A DNA stretch of 64,000 nt from Cycas panzhihuaensis (Eukaryota; Cycadophyta): positions 25,551,741 to 25,615,740 of the forward strand of contig CM041465.1 of NCBI GenBank assembly GCA_023213395.1, given 5' to 3'. Of the stretch, positions 22,432 through 35,161 are shown piece after piece. Position 1 is the stretch's first letter, and each line of letters begins with the position of its first letter. The notes under the pieces were generated by a model, which did no database searches, was not told the DNA's origin, and saw only the letters and a program-made list of their open reading frames with translations. A program made the translations under genes and the position numbers.

Positions 22432-23727
22432 GCATGGTGCGGGGCCAGGGTCCCAAAAAAAAGGAAAGGGGGCCCCGAGGGGCCCCAAGTCTAGATCAAA
22501 TGATGCCAAGAGAGGGTCTTGAGAGGCCAGGAGTGAGTGCTAGCTGTAGACTAACATGTTTAGATGGTGTTTTTTGTAGGTAGTGACCGCGGTGGAGAAC
22601 CGTAAGAATGTTGGTATGGCTCTGTTGAGCTTCTTAGAGATGATGAGCAGAGAGGACAAAGGGGTCCTCCAGAGATGCAGGTTATTGAAGGTGGTGAAGA
22701 CACCTCAGTACATGTTAGATTAAAGACTACTTGTGGACATAGTATCATATTGGGATAGGCGGAGACACGTGTTCCATTTACCCCAAGTGGGGGACATCAC
22801 AGTGACACCCAAAGACATCCGACGGATCCTAGGGGTGCCAACGATAGTGAGACCGGCCATGCTAGGAGTATTGCCTAGCAACGAGATGGTTCATCGGGAT
22901 GTAGCCATGTTCTTTATAGGCCAGGACAGGTGGGAGAGGAAAGAGATGCCTCTACAGAGTATGGCGATGTCGAGGGTTCCTCATGTGAGGAAACTGATCA
23001 CCCTGTGTATTCTGTTCTGGATTTCCCAGAAATAAAACTATAGGGACATCCCTGGAGGATGGATGGATGCAGTGCGCCAGTGCGAGGCTAGTGAGAGATT
23101 AGATTGGGCCACCCTTATAGCGGTGAACCTTGTCGCCCAACTGGATACTATCAAGATGGAAAGTAGAGGTGGATTATCGTACAACACACTATTGCAGTGC
23201 TGGTTCTTTGACCATTTCGCAATAATGGCACCATCAGGGGGACCACACCCTATACTAGACTGGGCTCCCATGGTACACGGATGGCAGACTCGGTTTAGGG
23301 GAGTAGAGGACCAGGCACATGTCAGGAGGTCTGTGGATGCCACGCGACTGGATTTACTCACCATGACTAACTACATGCCGGACCCCTACTAGTCCACGAG
23401 ATGGGACAACGACGAGGAGGTAGGAGTGGTAGGGGCTACCCCCAGAGATAATGATGGTGGCAACGGGGGAGATAGAGGAGATGGGGCTGACCTATCATAA
23501 GTGGAAGATGAGGCAAGGCCATTGGGGACTACCGAGGAGACAAAGGGGCCAGTGACACAAGCTTAGAGACTGAGGATCATAGAGAGGCCCAGAGGGGCAG
23601 CTCCACCAGCAAAGAGAGGGACACAGGCTCTAGTAGTGGAGGCGGTCACAGAGGAGGAGGCACTAGGAGCTGGTGGAGAGCTAGGGGCAAAGGCCATCGC
23701 ATAGGTAGAGGAGTTGGCGGCCGCAAT

Positions 23728-26441
23728 TATTTCTCATCTTCTGGGAATGGATACGGAATTACCGACTTAGGTAAGTGCAGTTATACTTCTCACTTTATCA
23801 TCGCTTTCTTTTGATGAGTGTTTGCTTGCATGTTTGCATGTTGTGTGACCTTGTAGTGATTTTGTCTTCACCTACAGTTATTTAGCCTATGACGACTATA
23901 GTAAGGGCACACTCCCATCAAGTGTAGCACCCTAGTGGCCATTCCACTTCCCGCATTCTGCCCTACTTGCTCCAAGATCCACTTGGCTTGCGCGACCTCT
24001 ACCCGTGTGATGACCCGTGATTGTTTGGTTGACTTGCCACATCGTTTGAATCCTATTTTTGCTCTTCTGGACTAGTTTGTTGGCTTGTTTACCCTCGGGT
24101 AGGTGTCTCAGCCCCATATTAGCCTTTTTTATCATTTGCCCACACCAGTGGTATGCAAACTAGTTTTTGCCTCTGGGTGAATATTGCCGCGAATTTTATG
24201 GTACCACCACAAATTCCATGGTACCACAGATTTTACGGCAGGATGACTGTTCTAAATTATTTTTTAAAAATCTGCCATGGCATTTTTGCATTTATTACAA
24301 AACTTCCACGTGTCTCACAACTTAACTCGCCTCCAACTGCGCCCTAATCGCTCGCTTTAGGGTTTGGGCTGAGTATTTAAATCATCATTAACTCATTTTT
24401 AAGATTTTTTGGTTCACTTTTTTGGATTGCTTCTTAAGGAAACCACCCTATGCTCTGCTATTCTCTCTTGCTTCTCACTACAGACTGGACCTCTCTCCTC
24501 CAGTGCCCAGCTCTCCATTGGTACAACTAGGACATCTTCCCAGCCCTTCCCACACCTTGGAGAGGGTCCCCTTGGAGAGATCTCAGTAGATTCTTGCCCA
24601 GGCAGCCATCAAGTATTCTAAGTGCATGTGTTCTTCCTCTAACTCCATTAGTAGGGTTCTAAACCTGTTATACCACAGTTTTTGGGCTGATTTCTCAGCC
24701 TCTCCTTAACAGCCCTTGACTGAGGCAAGAGCCTTCCCTCCTCTTCTCAGGTATTCATTGATTTGAGTTATTTTCTTATTCAATTGATGCCCCATTTTGC
24801 TTGTCCTCTTGCTTGGGTTTTTGAAGGTTATTTTTCCTCTTTGTATTGGGCTATTTTACTCCTGTCATTAGTGCCTCCTTGCCTGTGTTTTTTACTCAAG
24901 GCAGTGGTAAAGAGGGGTTACATAGGGTTTGGGAGAGAGCTGGGTGGATTCCATACCACCTTCCATGGTCCTCAAGTGGCTCTTAGCCCCCCAAACCTTC
25001 CCTCTTGTCCCGTGCTGTCCTTGGCACTTAAATAAGGGTTTGTTGGGCCTTCCTTAGCCATTGAAATCAGCGCTATCACACATTACAATGCTGATTTGAG
25101 GGCTTGTGCTTAGGTTCAGGCAACTCATATAAGTCCCGACCGCTTGTCCTTTGCCCAACTCCTTTCCCGGCAGCCCGGTTTGCGCTTCATAGCACCTCGG
25201 CTTGCTGTAGGTCCTCTTTGGCTCCTTTCAACTCTCTTGCTACTATTTCCAGCCATCTTTTTTGGCCTTACCCTCACTGCCTCATGGCTTTTGGGGGAGG
25301 TTGAGCTTGTTCTTTGTGGGAGGTGGGCCACTCCAAGGCTTACCGATTACTTTCCATTTACTTTGGTTGTTCTCCTTTACATATTATCATCATTGTGTTG
25401 ATACTAATATATATGTGTTTAAGTTTATATTTGCTTTGTATATATATATATTATTAGGATCTTTCCATTGTATGTTAGCACCCTTTCTCTGGAAAGGGGG
25501 AGGTTATCACGTACTTGTAGGTATTTGGAAGGCGCAAAGGACCTTTCTCCCTTTCTTCCTTTGCTGGTAAGCGCTTCCATTCATATTGTACTTTTATACT
25601 TCATTTATTGCTAGTATTTGGTCCATTTCTTTCCTTTGTTTAGTACTTTAGTATTTTTCTGGGGAAGGTAAGGGAGCCCCTCATTCCGATCTATCGCGAC
25701 TCTTCACGACCGCCGCGCCTTGTGGAGTAGTTTTGAGTGCCTCTGGGAAGCATCACCATTACGACACGCTTTCATCCCGGGTACATGCTCTCGCTCCACT
25801 TTGTCACCCTTTACTTTTGAATTTCCTTTACGTAGTAGTAATTAACTCATTGGAAATAGAAAGGAAATTAGCCTTGCTTTGGTTTATACTTTATTTACTT
25901 TATTGCTTGCATCTTCTTTTGCTGTAGGAAAAGGTCTTAGGAAACCTTCCCTCTCACCTTTTCCCCCCTTTCGCCGTGCAAACTTCCCTCCCTCTTTGTT
26001 GTCTATTTGGTTAGTTTGCTTGCACATACCTTGACCCACCTCCTTGGGTTATCTCTCTTGCGTTCCTTTGGTTCCCTGCTTAGCTAAATAACTAAGGTGA
26101 CCCTGTCCATAGGCCACCTGCTTGCCTATCCTTCCTTGTTTCCAGTTGCTCTAGGGAAACCCTCAAAGCTCTCTCTCCTTCCCCTTCCGGCCATCCAAGG
26201 GTAGGAGGATCCTTCCCTTAGGTCAACCTAGGCTAACCCTACGCCTCCTCACCTCTTGTTCGAAGTGGGGGGATCACCCTTTGGTAGCTATATTCTATTT
26301 GTAGGTCCCAAACTCGCGCTCCAGTGCGCGGGGTGCCATGCGTGGTACTTGCCCTACTTATAGGTCTCTTTCTCGATCATATTACCAACCGCTCTTACCA
26401 TTCCTATTTAGTTAGGTAGCTATCCCATAGACGTGCATCCA
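23728..26441 (+). repeat. Tat-3 5' LTR
   Basis: 2.7 kb. It starts TATTTCTCATCTTCTGGG (TG mutated to TA) and ends GTGCATCCA. It aligns with 61898-64000 and, reversed, with the Tat-4 LTRs. A TATTTAAAT box lies at 24374-24382. The block 24140-24240 with two TGGTACCAC boxes is replaced by unrelated sequence in the 3' LTR. Open frames inside (for example 24763-25035) are not supported as genes. Confidence 0.88.
24374..24382 (+). promoter_or_regulatory. Putative LTR TATA box, Tat-3
   Basis: TATTTAAAT, repeated at 62547-62555 in the 3' LTR, in an otherwise GC-richer region. Tat-4 LTRs lack this exact box. Confidence 0.45.
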
Positions 26442-26442
26442 C

Positions 26443-26462
26443 TGGTGACCATACTGGGGATT
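26443..26462 (+). other. Tat-3 primer-binding site
   Basis: TGGTGACCATACTGGGGATT lies one base after the LTR. Tat-4 has TGGCGACCATCACGGGGATT in the same place. The form resembles the TGGCGACnnn-GGGGA sites of Tat/Ogre-type elements. I cannot name the tRNA with certainty. Confidence 0.65.
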
Positions 26463-26707
26463 ACCATTAAAGGAGCTAGTTTCTGCTCTCTTCCGTTGGT
26501 TTTGCTACCTTTTTGTGGTCTTTTTCTACCTCCTTCGATCTCTTCATTGGGCAACCCCTAATGCGTGTGACTTTGTCGCCCTTTCCTTTTCCTAACATTG
26601 TTGGTTGACCTTGCATGCGATGCTTTTCTCGTCGCTTGTGCAGTCTATCTCCATTGTTAGAAGACCCCAAGTATCACCCTCTTCCTTTGTTAGATTCTGA
26701 TTTGACT

Positions 26708-28380
26708 ATGGAGGGATACTCTTCTGATTGGGCCTACCACACCGCAACTTTGGAAACCCATGATTTCCCTTCCTCTATTCTGGGGTCCACCTAGGAGGGT
26801 GATGGCTCCCTTTATTACCCGAGTGACCAACATCACTCGCTTAACGTCCATCCCTCTACCCATGCGGTAGAAGGATCTATTCCTGTTAAGACTTACCACT
26901 CAATTGGTGACTCTTATGAGGAGCATCCCGAGGGATCTACTTCATTCGAGGTCCTAACTACCTCTTACGAGTATGTAGGAACCCCTCTTGTCGATGTAGT
27001 TGAAGCTCTGAACAAGTGTCGTCGTGCGGCATGCTTCCAACCACGTCCTGGATGGTTTGAGAATGCTCTTCGCACATGAGCCTCTTCTTCTTCCGCTTCT
27101 CCCTCACATGCCTCATCCTCATCTGCTCTTCCTTTGACAACTAATCCCTTTGTGCCTATGCATGTGTCTCACTCCTTTCCTATTCCTATAGTAGGGGCAC
27201 ATGTTGTACCTTCCATTTCTCACTGAGGTCCTAGTGTTTCGAGATCTTCCCGTGGTATGTCTTTCCCCCAGTTAAAGGTTAGCATACCCGTCCCTAGCCA
27301 AACTAATGTGCCATCCCCTAATGTGGCATATACCATTCCTAGTAGGCCTGTCGGTCCTACTAACCTTTCGGCTACCAATCATGTGGGACCCACTCCCACA
27401 CACCCTCAAAACCAACACGTTGGTGCTTCCTTCTACATTCCCCCAGGGTATACTTCTCAACCTTGGGGGCAGGGTAGAGGAAGCCATCTCCTAGCTTATG
27501 GAGTGGATCCGCTACACCCATATGGGGTCACTCCACCTACGGGTGGCCCATATGGGCAAAACCCAGTTCCGCATCCATCTTTTCCATCATCTAGCACAAT
27601 TCCATTTGTTATGCCTTCGCAAGGGAACCCGACACCCTTCCAAGGCACCTACCACCAAGCCCTTTCCCAGCAGGGGGCATTTCCTCAAGGAGGGATGGGT
27701 ATGCCACCCTCATCCGCTCCTTGTTCGTTACCCACTACGTCATTCATTGACCCTATGGTCCAGGTAAGGACACACCCCTTTATGGACTTTAGGTCAATGC
27801 CTCTATCCATTGAGGCATTGAGAACCAATCTACCGCCTCATCCCCTTGAAGTTCCTAGATTCGATGAAACTTTGTCATAAGACTCGATGGAGTATATGTG
27901 TAGTTTTTCTATGGCATGCATTGATTACTAGGCTTACAACCACATTTTAATGAAATTGTTCCCGTGATCCTTACAGGGTGATGCCCTTAAGTGGTTTTAC
28001 CATCTCCCTGCCCATTCCATCCATTCATTCCAGCAATTGGTGGACGAGTTCATCAACTATTTTGATGTAGCCCGTCCATTCGAGAGTGGAATGAAGTTGC
28101 TCCTTTCGCTCAAATAAGGTCATGATGAAATGAATCATGACTTTGTGCGGCAATTTCATGACTTGCTTCACTCCACTAAGGCAACATTACCCGAGGAGTT
28201 GAAGCAAGATATCTTCGTCAATGCACTTCATCTTGAAGTGCATGTGGAAGTCCTTAAAATGGGGGTGACTACATGCGACTCCACGATCACCAAGTGTTTG
28301 GCGTTGGAGAGTATTGAGATCCAAGCCAGTCTCAAGAAACCTCTTAAGCCCTCACAGCGACTTGAGGCACCACCTTAAAC
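26708..28380 (+). pseudogene. Tat-3 gag, degraded
   Basis: Frame from ATG at 26708, matching the Tat-4 gag closely. The first third is rich in Pro, Ser and Gly, with the TSQPWGQGRGS and PYGQNPVPHP stretches. The retrotransposon-gag domain (MALKWF-like ALKWFYHLPAHS, FQQLVDEFINYFDVARPFE, then LLHSTKATLPEELKQDIFVNALH) covers about 27890-28330. At least five stops, including TAG for CAG in the early part, break it. The frame shifts between 28380 and 28462 before the C-terminal basic part. Gag would form the particle in which reverse transcription happens. Confidence 0.85.
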
Positions 28381-28461
28381 CAAAGATACCATACCTTCAT
28401 AACCCACCCGGTCTTCCTCTCATGTGACCAAGAGGACTTTAGACCCTCTCACATCAGCCAT

Positions 28462-30606
28462 ATGCTCATTCGAGCGTATGATGAAGGAACTCAAGCTTCA
28501 GGCTCCTTCATCCCCTACATCCAACAAACAACTCAAGCTCCCCTCTCTAGGAATGGAAACATCCAGTCCTCTCAAGCGAGAAGGTTAGATCCTCAGCTTG
28601 AGAAGAAGTGGTGCTCCATTCATGGGGAGTGCTTCCATGATGATTCGCATTGTAGGGCCCAGCATCCTAAGGATGCCCCTCAGCGTGACTCTTCCCTCAA
28701 ACGGGCCTCAAGGCCTAATTTAGATCAACCAGTTCACAAGGATCTGTTCCCTAAACATGGGGAACGTGAACGCAACACCCAAACCAAGAATAACTGGAAC
28801 CGAGGAAGATCGCCTGATTCTCGTCCTTCCCACGACAAAGGGAAGGGTGCCCAGAACTCGTCTTCTTCCTCTTGTTCCCCTAGTCGTCATACCCCATCAC
28901 CTTTGCAGCCCTGAAACAAGGGAAAGAAGGTGATCCAGTTGCTTGAAGCAACTCCTTCTTATGCCCTTACGCAGTCTCAGGCCACCAAGGAAGCAGCGGG
29001 AGCTTCTTCTTCTTCCACTCCTTTCGACCCTCTTCTGGAGAACCTTCCTCCAGAAATACCTCTCTTTCCCAAGGCTATTCCTGTACACCCATGTCATTAC
29101 GATTTCTGAAGGGCACTTACCCAGCCTACTGCGAAGAGTAAGCCCTTCTCCATCGTGGACGAGCTTCATACAGTTGTCGCAGGAATGTCCTTGATGGACG
29201 TTTTGAGGAGTTGCCCCAAGTAGCGGGCCCTCCTCCTAGAAGCTTTAGGATCGAGTGACGCGTATGTCCACACTTTGGGCATTACCCAAAGTTGTGGACC
29301 CGTTATTTCATTTAATCCTAAGGATCTTCCTCCCACTAGTGAAAAGGAACATCAGTGGAACTTCACATTCACTATCACTATTGATACACCCGATTGTACC
29401 CTTCGAAGGACTATTGTTGACAATGGTTCTTCTGCCAATGCCATGCCCTTGCGTGTCATGCAAGAGCTTGGTATTTCCACCTTGGAACATATTCCATGGC
29501 GATGCCAAGGTTATGATGGTAGCGAGAAGACCCCTTTGGGATCTGTCGCGATCCCGCTCACCCTTGAGGGCAAGACAGTTCTTGCCAATGTTGTAGTCCT
29601 CGACGTTGATGTTGACTACAACCTCCTTCTAGGTCGTCCATGGCTCGACTAAATGGGAGCCATGTGCTCGACTCTTTGGGGACAACTTAAATTCATCCAT
29701 GATGGGCAGATGCGAGTGATTCCCTACGAATGCCCATTTACCAAACAAACACGTTCTACCAGTTTGGCAAACCGAGGTCCTTCTATGCACGCCTCGACTT
29801 GCTCTATTGGCATACCTAACCCATCTGAAGAAGATCCTGCATCTTCTTCTCCTAGTCTCACGTGGTTTTCCCCTATTGACGTTGGGAGTTACAGGTACCT
29901 CACTTCGTTTAGTGATGACGAGTCACACGACGAGGACGAGGATTGTCTTCACCCCGTCTCTTTCCTCTATACCAGTAGGTCGCACTTATCTCGTTCTAGA
30001 TCCCCGTCTAGAACCTCTTTTGTTAGTGAGGCTAGTTACTCCTACGTGTCACATGTCATCGCTTATGTTGACCCACCCATCATCAGTTCTTCTCCCTCAT
30101 CACCTCCCGTAGATGATGGCTTCAAAGAGCTGCCTTTCGCTCCTTCTGAGGAGCCTCTTTTTTACTCTCATTTAGAGTCTCGCGAGGAAGTTGAGTAACC
30201 CGGCGACCATCACAATCCTGTTGCTTCCACTCCCTCTATTACTTCCTCTACTCGAAGTAAGGTCATCCATGGGGTGGATTACTTTGAGGATGATGAAGCC
30301 CTGCTTGAGCACCTAGTAGGTTTTGCACCCAACTTGCCTTCTGGTCACCACAGGCTTGGTCACCAGAAGATCCTTGCGATTAGATCCACACTTGTTGATT
30401 TGATTCCATCTCCTATTCCACCTCCTCCTATTGACCTTGCCCCTCTCCACTTCGAGGAGGGAAATGCCATATGCATGGGGGCAACCCAAGACATAGTCTT
30501 GGCCCTTAGCAAGGTCATTAAGGTCGGGTTGGAGTGTTCTCCTAATGAAATAAGGGAGTACTCCCTTCTGTTCCAAGAGTTTCGAGATGTGTTTGTATGG
30601 GATTAT
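28462..30606 (+). pseudogene. Tat-3 gag tail, protease and N-terminal pol (first segment)
   Basis: The frame starts with the gag C-terminal region (WCSIHGECFHDDSHCRAQHP, a Cys/His-rich stretch), meets a TGA at 28912-28914, then continues through KKVIQLLEATP to the aspartic protease with IVDNGSSANAMPL near 29415 and YNLLLGRPWLD near 29630. A Ser/Pro-rich linker follows. It ends at VWDY, where Copia-4 inserted inside the codons for DYADMKG. The Asn in DNGSS replaces the Ser of the common DSGSS and may be a family trait, since Tat-4 has DNDSS. Confidence 0.82.
30602..30606. other. Copia-4 target-site duplication, left copy
   Basis: ATTAT, repeated at 38051-38055. Confidence 0.92.
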
Positions 30607-30942
30607 TGATGGAGCCGGAGGAGCAGAGCAGGACATCACGACGCTTTCATCTTGAGTACAACGACAATTTCTGAAAGAGTGGCGGTGTTAATAAACACCA
30701 GGGAGGTATTCCCAACCCTTAAATAGAGAATTCGGGGAGGCATCGGGTGCCATCACCCTAGCTGCACAACAATTAAGGTTAGTTTGAAAAAATATAAAAA
30801 ATAAATAGCGGTGATACGTACCTTACATGACTAGTCGGTCCGGGCTGCTATTGAACGGCTCAAGGTGCCCTAGGGGCCCTCAAAGGTGGCTTTGAGGGGC
30901 CCTAAGCGCTCTAGTGCATGAACATTGGGATTATTTCCAACA
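30607..30942 (-). repeat. Copia-4 3' LTR
   Basis: 336 bp, TGATGGAGCCGG to TTTCCAACA in plus orientation. On the minus strand TATGGGGGAGAA (polypurine tract, 30943-30954) precedes it. Confidence 0.93.
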
Positions 30943-33900
30943 TTCTCCCCCATAAGCCCAATGTGTATGACTCCTAAATCATCTCTGAACTTTTCAAACT
31001 TGATTTTTCCCAAGGCCTTTGTAAAAATATCCGCTGTTTGATCTTCGGTACTACAATAAGTCAACTCTATCTCTTCTGCTTGTACAAGTTCCCGAATGAA
31101 GTGGTATTGAGTTTCAATATGCTTTATTCTGCCATGGAATACTGGATTTTTTGTCATTTGAATAGCGCTCTGATTGTCACACCAAATTTTAGTGGGACCT
31201 TGCTGTTTAATTTGAAAGTCCTGTAAGAGTCTTCTTAACCAGATTGATTCACAGGCTCCTAATACTGTGCCTTTATATTCTGCTCACCGTGGATAAGGAA
31301 GCGGTATTTTGTTTCTTTGTACTCCAAGCTATTACTACTGATCCCATACTAAATGCATAACCAGAAGTAGATTTTCTATCATCAATATCACCAGCCCAAT
31401 CAACTGGTAACTTGTTAAGCGAAACTCGGATGTAGGTTTGTAGTATAGTCCAAAGTCCAAGTCCCTTTAAGGTATCTCGAGGATTCTTTTAGCGACTTGC
31501 CAATGGGATGTCTTTGGATCTGCATAAATCTAGATACAACACTTATAGAATATGTTATATCGTCGAGTAGAGGTTAAATAAAGTAGGCTACCAATCGGGT
31601 TGTCTATAGTGAGTGGGATCAATTGAAGTTGAGTCATCCGTCTTAGAGAGTTTAATTCCAATTTACCTTTGGTATTGACAATGGTTTCTGCTTTGTCATA
31701 TTAAATCTTTGTAGAAGGTCTAATATATATTTACGTTGAGAGATAAATATTCCTTGTTTATCTTGCCACACTTCTAATCCTAGGAAGTAGTGCATAAGAC
31801 CTAAGTCTGTCATTTCAAATTCCTTACACATAGCTTCTTTAAATTGACTTAAAAATTGGGAGTTATTTAGGTATAAATTAAGTCGTCACGTAAAGTCCTA
31901 CGATCAATATCGAATTTCCTTTAATTTTAGTGTATAGGTTTGGATGCGCTTGAGATCTTTCAAACCCTTGATCTTTAAGATATGAGTCGATACGGGAATA
32001 CCAAGCCCTAGGTGCTTGTTTTAGACCATATAACGCTTTCTTTAACTTATACACTTTGTTTTCTTCCCCCCTGACTTCAAAACCGGGGTTGAGAGACATA
32101 GATATCTTCTTGGATATAACCATTTAAGAAAGCACTTTTACGTCCATTTGATAAACAGGCCAACCCATTTGAGCGCTAAACTTATTATCATGCGAATCGA
32201 TTCCATTCTAGCGGTGGGGTAAATGTTTCAGTATAGTCTATGCCTTCTCTTTGGGCATATCCTTTGGCAACTAAACGAGCTTTATATTTATCAAGTGATC
32301 CATCAGAATGGAACTTAGTCTTATAAACCCATTTGGTTCCAATGGCTTTCTTCCTTGGTGGTAAGTCTACAAGTTCCCAAGTGTCATTTTTAATGATAGA
32401 TTTATATTCCTCTTGCATGGCTTTTTGCCAGCACTCATGTTGATTAGCCTCACCAAAGGTTTGAGGCTCATGACTTTCGAGTAACTTACTCATTAGAGCA
32501 AAGTTAACTTTGTGTGAACGTGTAGATCTTCAATTGTTATCTAATATATTTCCTAAGTCATGATTGCGTTGAACCCATTTGGGTAGGGATTGTGATGGTG
32601 GTTGAGGTGATGTTGTTTCCCTAGTAGTTTAGGAGTTTCTCCACATAGGGGGCACATATTTGGATGTATTTGATGCATTAAACTTAATGGTAATGTCCTT
32701 TTGTTGTTCATGGTTATTTTGATAGTAGGTGTCCTCTTGAAATTTGACATCCCTACTCAGAATAACTTTTCGGGATTTGGGATCATAAACTTTGTAAGAT
32801 TTTGATGATTCATTATATCCAATAAAGATACATTTTAAACTATGATCATCTAATTTGGTTCTTCTTTGGTGGGGACATGGGCATAGGCTAAATGACCAAA
32901 TACCTTAAGGTGTGAATACTAGGTTTATAACTTTGTCCACGCTTCTTACGGTGTCTTCCCCTAAGCGCTTTTGTGGAACATCGATTAAGTAAGTAGATCT
33001 GCGGTATGGTACCCAAAATTCATGGCCTAAGTTTTTATCTTTAAGCATACAATGTGCCATTTCTACGATAGTTCTGTTTTTCCTTTCAGCTACACCATTT
33101 TGTTGTGGGGTGTAGGGGTTGGTATGTTGTCGCCTAATCCCATGTTGGATACTGAATCTTTGAAGATATTAGAGGTAAATTCTCCCCCATTATCTGATCT
33201 TAAGGAGAGGATATGATATCCACTTTGTCGTTCAACGAAGGTTTTGAAGTCAACAAAGTGGTCGAAAGCATCAGATTTGTATTTGAGAAAGAACACCCAA
33301 GTCTTTCTTGTAAAGTCATCAATAAATGTAAGGAAATATTTGGCACCTGCTAAGGAGGGAGTGGCCTTTGGGCCACAAATATCTGTGTATACGAGTTGAA
33401 GAGGGGCAGATGCCCGATGGCTAAAGTCTGGAAAACTTTCTCTATGGTGTTTTCCAAGAAGGCATCCCTCACACAACTCTTTATTAACATTAATAGGGGG
33501 CAAGCCATTAACCATATCTAATCTTTTCATAAGTGCTAAACTTGTATAATTAAGGTGACCGAAACGTCGATGCCATAGGTCACTATCCATAGTAGTTGTG
33601 GTTCTAAGGGCATATGTATCTGAGGGGGTGATAGTAAGTTTAAATAAACGATCTTTAGTCATGATACCCCTAGCAACAATAGCTTCATTTTGTCGTTTGT
33701 CTTTAATAACACATTCGCCATTGTCAAAAATTATTTTATAGTCTTGTCCTATCATCTGTCCTACCAAGAGTAAGTTTTTCTTTAAAGCAGGGACGTATAG
33801 AACATCATTTAAATATTTATATTCACCACTATCAGTCAATAAGGCAATGTTACCTTTTCCAATCGATTGGTGAGAAGTGTTGTCTCCAAACATAATAGAC

Positions 33901-35161
33901 CCTTTCTTATTTGTATCCAAAGTTTGAAATAATTGTTCTTTATGGGTCATGTGGGTGGAACAACCGGAATCAATGTACCAACTATCATCCTCTTCTTCCT
34001 GGTTTGAAAAACTAGATAGAAATAACCTATTGTTGATTTTAGATTCTGATGTATTTGACACATGTCCTCTAGAGGGTGGTCCATGTTTTGAAAAATACTT
34101 ATCTTCAGTGTGACCATTTCTACGACAATAAGTGCAATATAGTTGATCTCTTTTTCCATAACTAAGATTTTGATTCCTTGGTGGAGAGCGATCAAGGTTG
34201 AAAGGTCTCCCCCTTTCCTCATAGAATTGAGTATGATTATTTCTTGGTTGGTCACGATAGTTTTGAGGTGTTCTAGAAGGTTGTGGGTTCCCATGACAAT
34301 GTGGACAACAAGAATGATTTTCAACTTGTCTTCGTTGGTTAGGGTTTCTTTGAGTGTTCGAATGTCTTGGAGAATTTTCATGTTGTGGGGTTCGTCCTTG
34401 TCTATTATGAGGAGCTTGGTATCGTGGAGGATTTTGTCTAGGTTCATTTCTAGGGTTTTCATCTTTTCGCCTTAGAGGAGATTCGTTTTGTTTTGAGGTG
34501 CTATCTTGAGGGTTAGGTTGAATATTGGCCTTTGTAGCAAAGGCATGTTCTAAAGTTTCATTGGCAGCTTGTTGCTCTTCTATGGACATGAGCATAGCAG
34601 TAAGTTGTTCTATTTTGAGGGTACTTAGGTCTTTAGATACACTAATACTAGTAGCTACCATCTCAAAGCGTCTAACGGCTCCTACACATCGAAGGATTCG
34701 TTCAACTACTCTTTGTTCGGTTAAGGTGTCCCCAAGGGACCTCATTTGGTTAACTATATCTTGAATCTTAGTCATAAATTCAGTTATTGATTCATGAGGC
34801 ATCATACGTAAATTTTCGAACTTACTTCTTAAGTTTTGTAGTTTAGAGGACGCAGCCCCTTCGTATATAAGCTGTAAAGTATCCCAAGCCTCTTTGGACT
34901 TAATGGATTCATTAACTCGTGGGAAAACATGATCTTCCAAAGCGCAAAAAATAAGGGCTAAGGCTTCATTATCTTTTTTGATATTTTCTTTGTACATAGC
35001 TTTTCGATGTCAGTTGGATTTGATCCTAAGTCATTGTAACCATTTCTCACTATATCCCACATTTCATTTGCTATGAGGATGGGCCTCATCCTCCTACTTC
35101 AGTTAAGAAAATTGTTTCCATCAAATTTAGGAATAATCATATTCCCAAAACTAGACGTCAT
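30870..35161 (-). pseudogene. Copia-4 gag-pol polyprotein, partly intact
   Basis: Starts at ATG 35161 (MTSSFGNMIIPKFDG). A stop and a 1-base shift near 35000 precede a 635-codon frame (34997-33090). That frame holds gag UBN2 (KEAWDTLQLIYEG), an Arg/Asn/Pro-rich spacer, a zinc knuckle CTYCRRNGHTEDKY whose last Cys is Tyr, the protease WYIDSGCSTHM, the integrase zinc segment LWHRRFGHL with CEGCLLGKHH, and the core with YTDICGP and LRSDNGGEF. A frameshift near 33110 comes before NGVAERKNRT. RT pieces lie at 32493-32188 and 32123-31878, and RNase H ends at 31157-30870 with DQTADIFTKALG. The last frame has no stop before the LTR and runs through the polypurine tract into it. Enzymes for replication and insertion would come from this gene; the breaks make it non-functional. 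Confidence 0.88.

Larger units (their letters stand above)
18584..23727 (-). mobile_element. Tat-2, 3' part of a Ty3/gypsy element
   Basis: Minus-strand element that shows its 3' LTR (18584-20585), a second RNase H (about 21376-20940) and most of its antisense PMD gene (21905-23727, plus strand). The order matches Tat-4. Gag and pol are not in the window: Tat-3 inserted into the PMD gene at 23728, so the rest must lie to the right of Tat-3. Confidence 0.85.
22075..23727 (+). pseudogene. Antisense PMD gene, Tat-2 (truncated by Tat-3)
   Basis: Coding exon 1 is 22075-22098, eight codons with a TGA in fifth place where CGA is likely ancestral. Intron 1 spans 22099 (GTGAGTGG) to 22579 (TTTTTTGTAG). 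Exon 2 starts at 22580 and reads VENRKNVGMALLSF, then the plant mobile domain: HVFHLPQVGDITVTPKDI and GGLSYNTLLQCWFFDHF are diagnostic. An acidic and glycine-rich linker follows, and the frame is cut at 23727 by the Tat-3 LTR. Stops occur after PQYMLD and at ISQK-stop. PMD proteins such as MAIN and MAIL1 of Arabidopsis act in transposon silencing and genome stability. What the domain does inside a retrotransposon is not known to me. Confidence 0.7.

Noticed and set aside
34143-34475. Plus-strand frame of 110 codons and the minus-strand frame 33947-34462
   Set aside because: Overlap the 635-codon Copia-4 gag-integrase frame, which carries the real domains.
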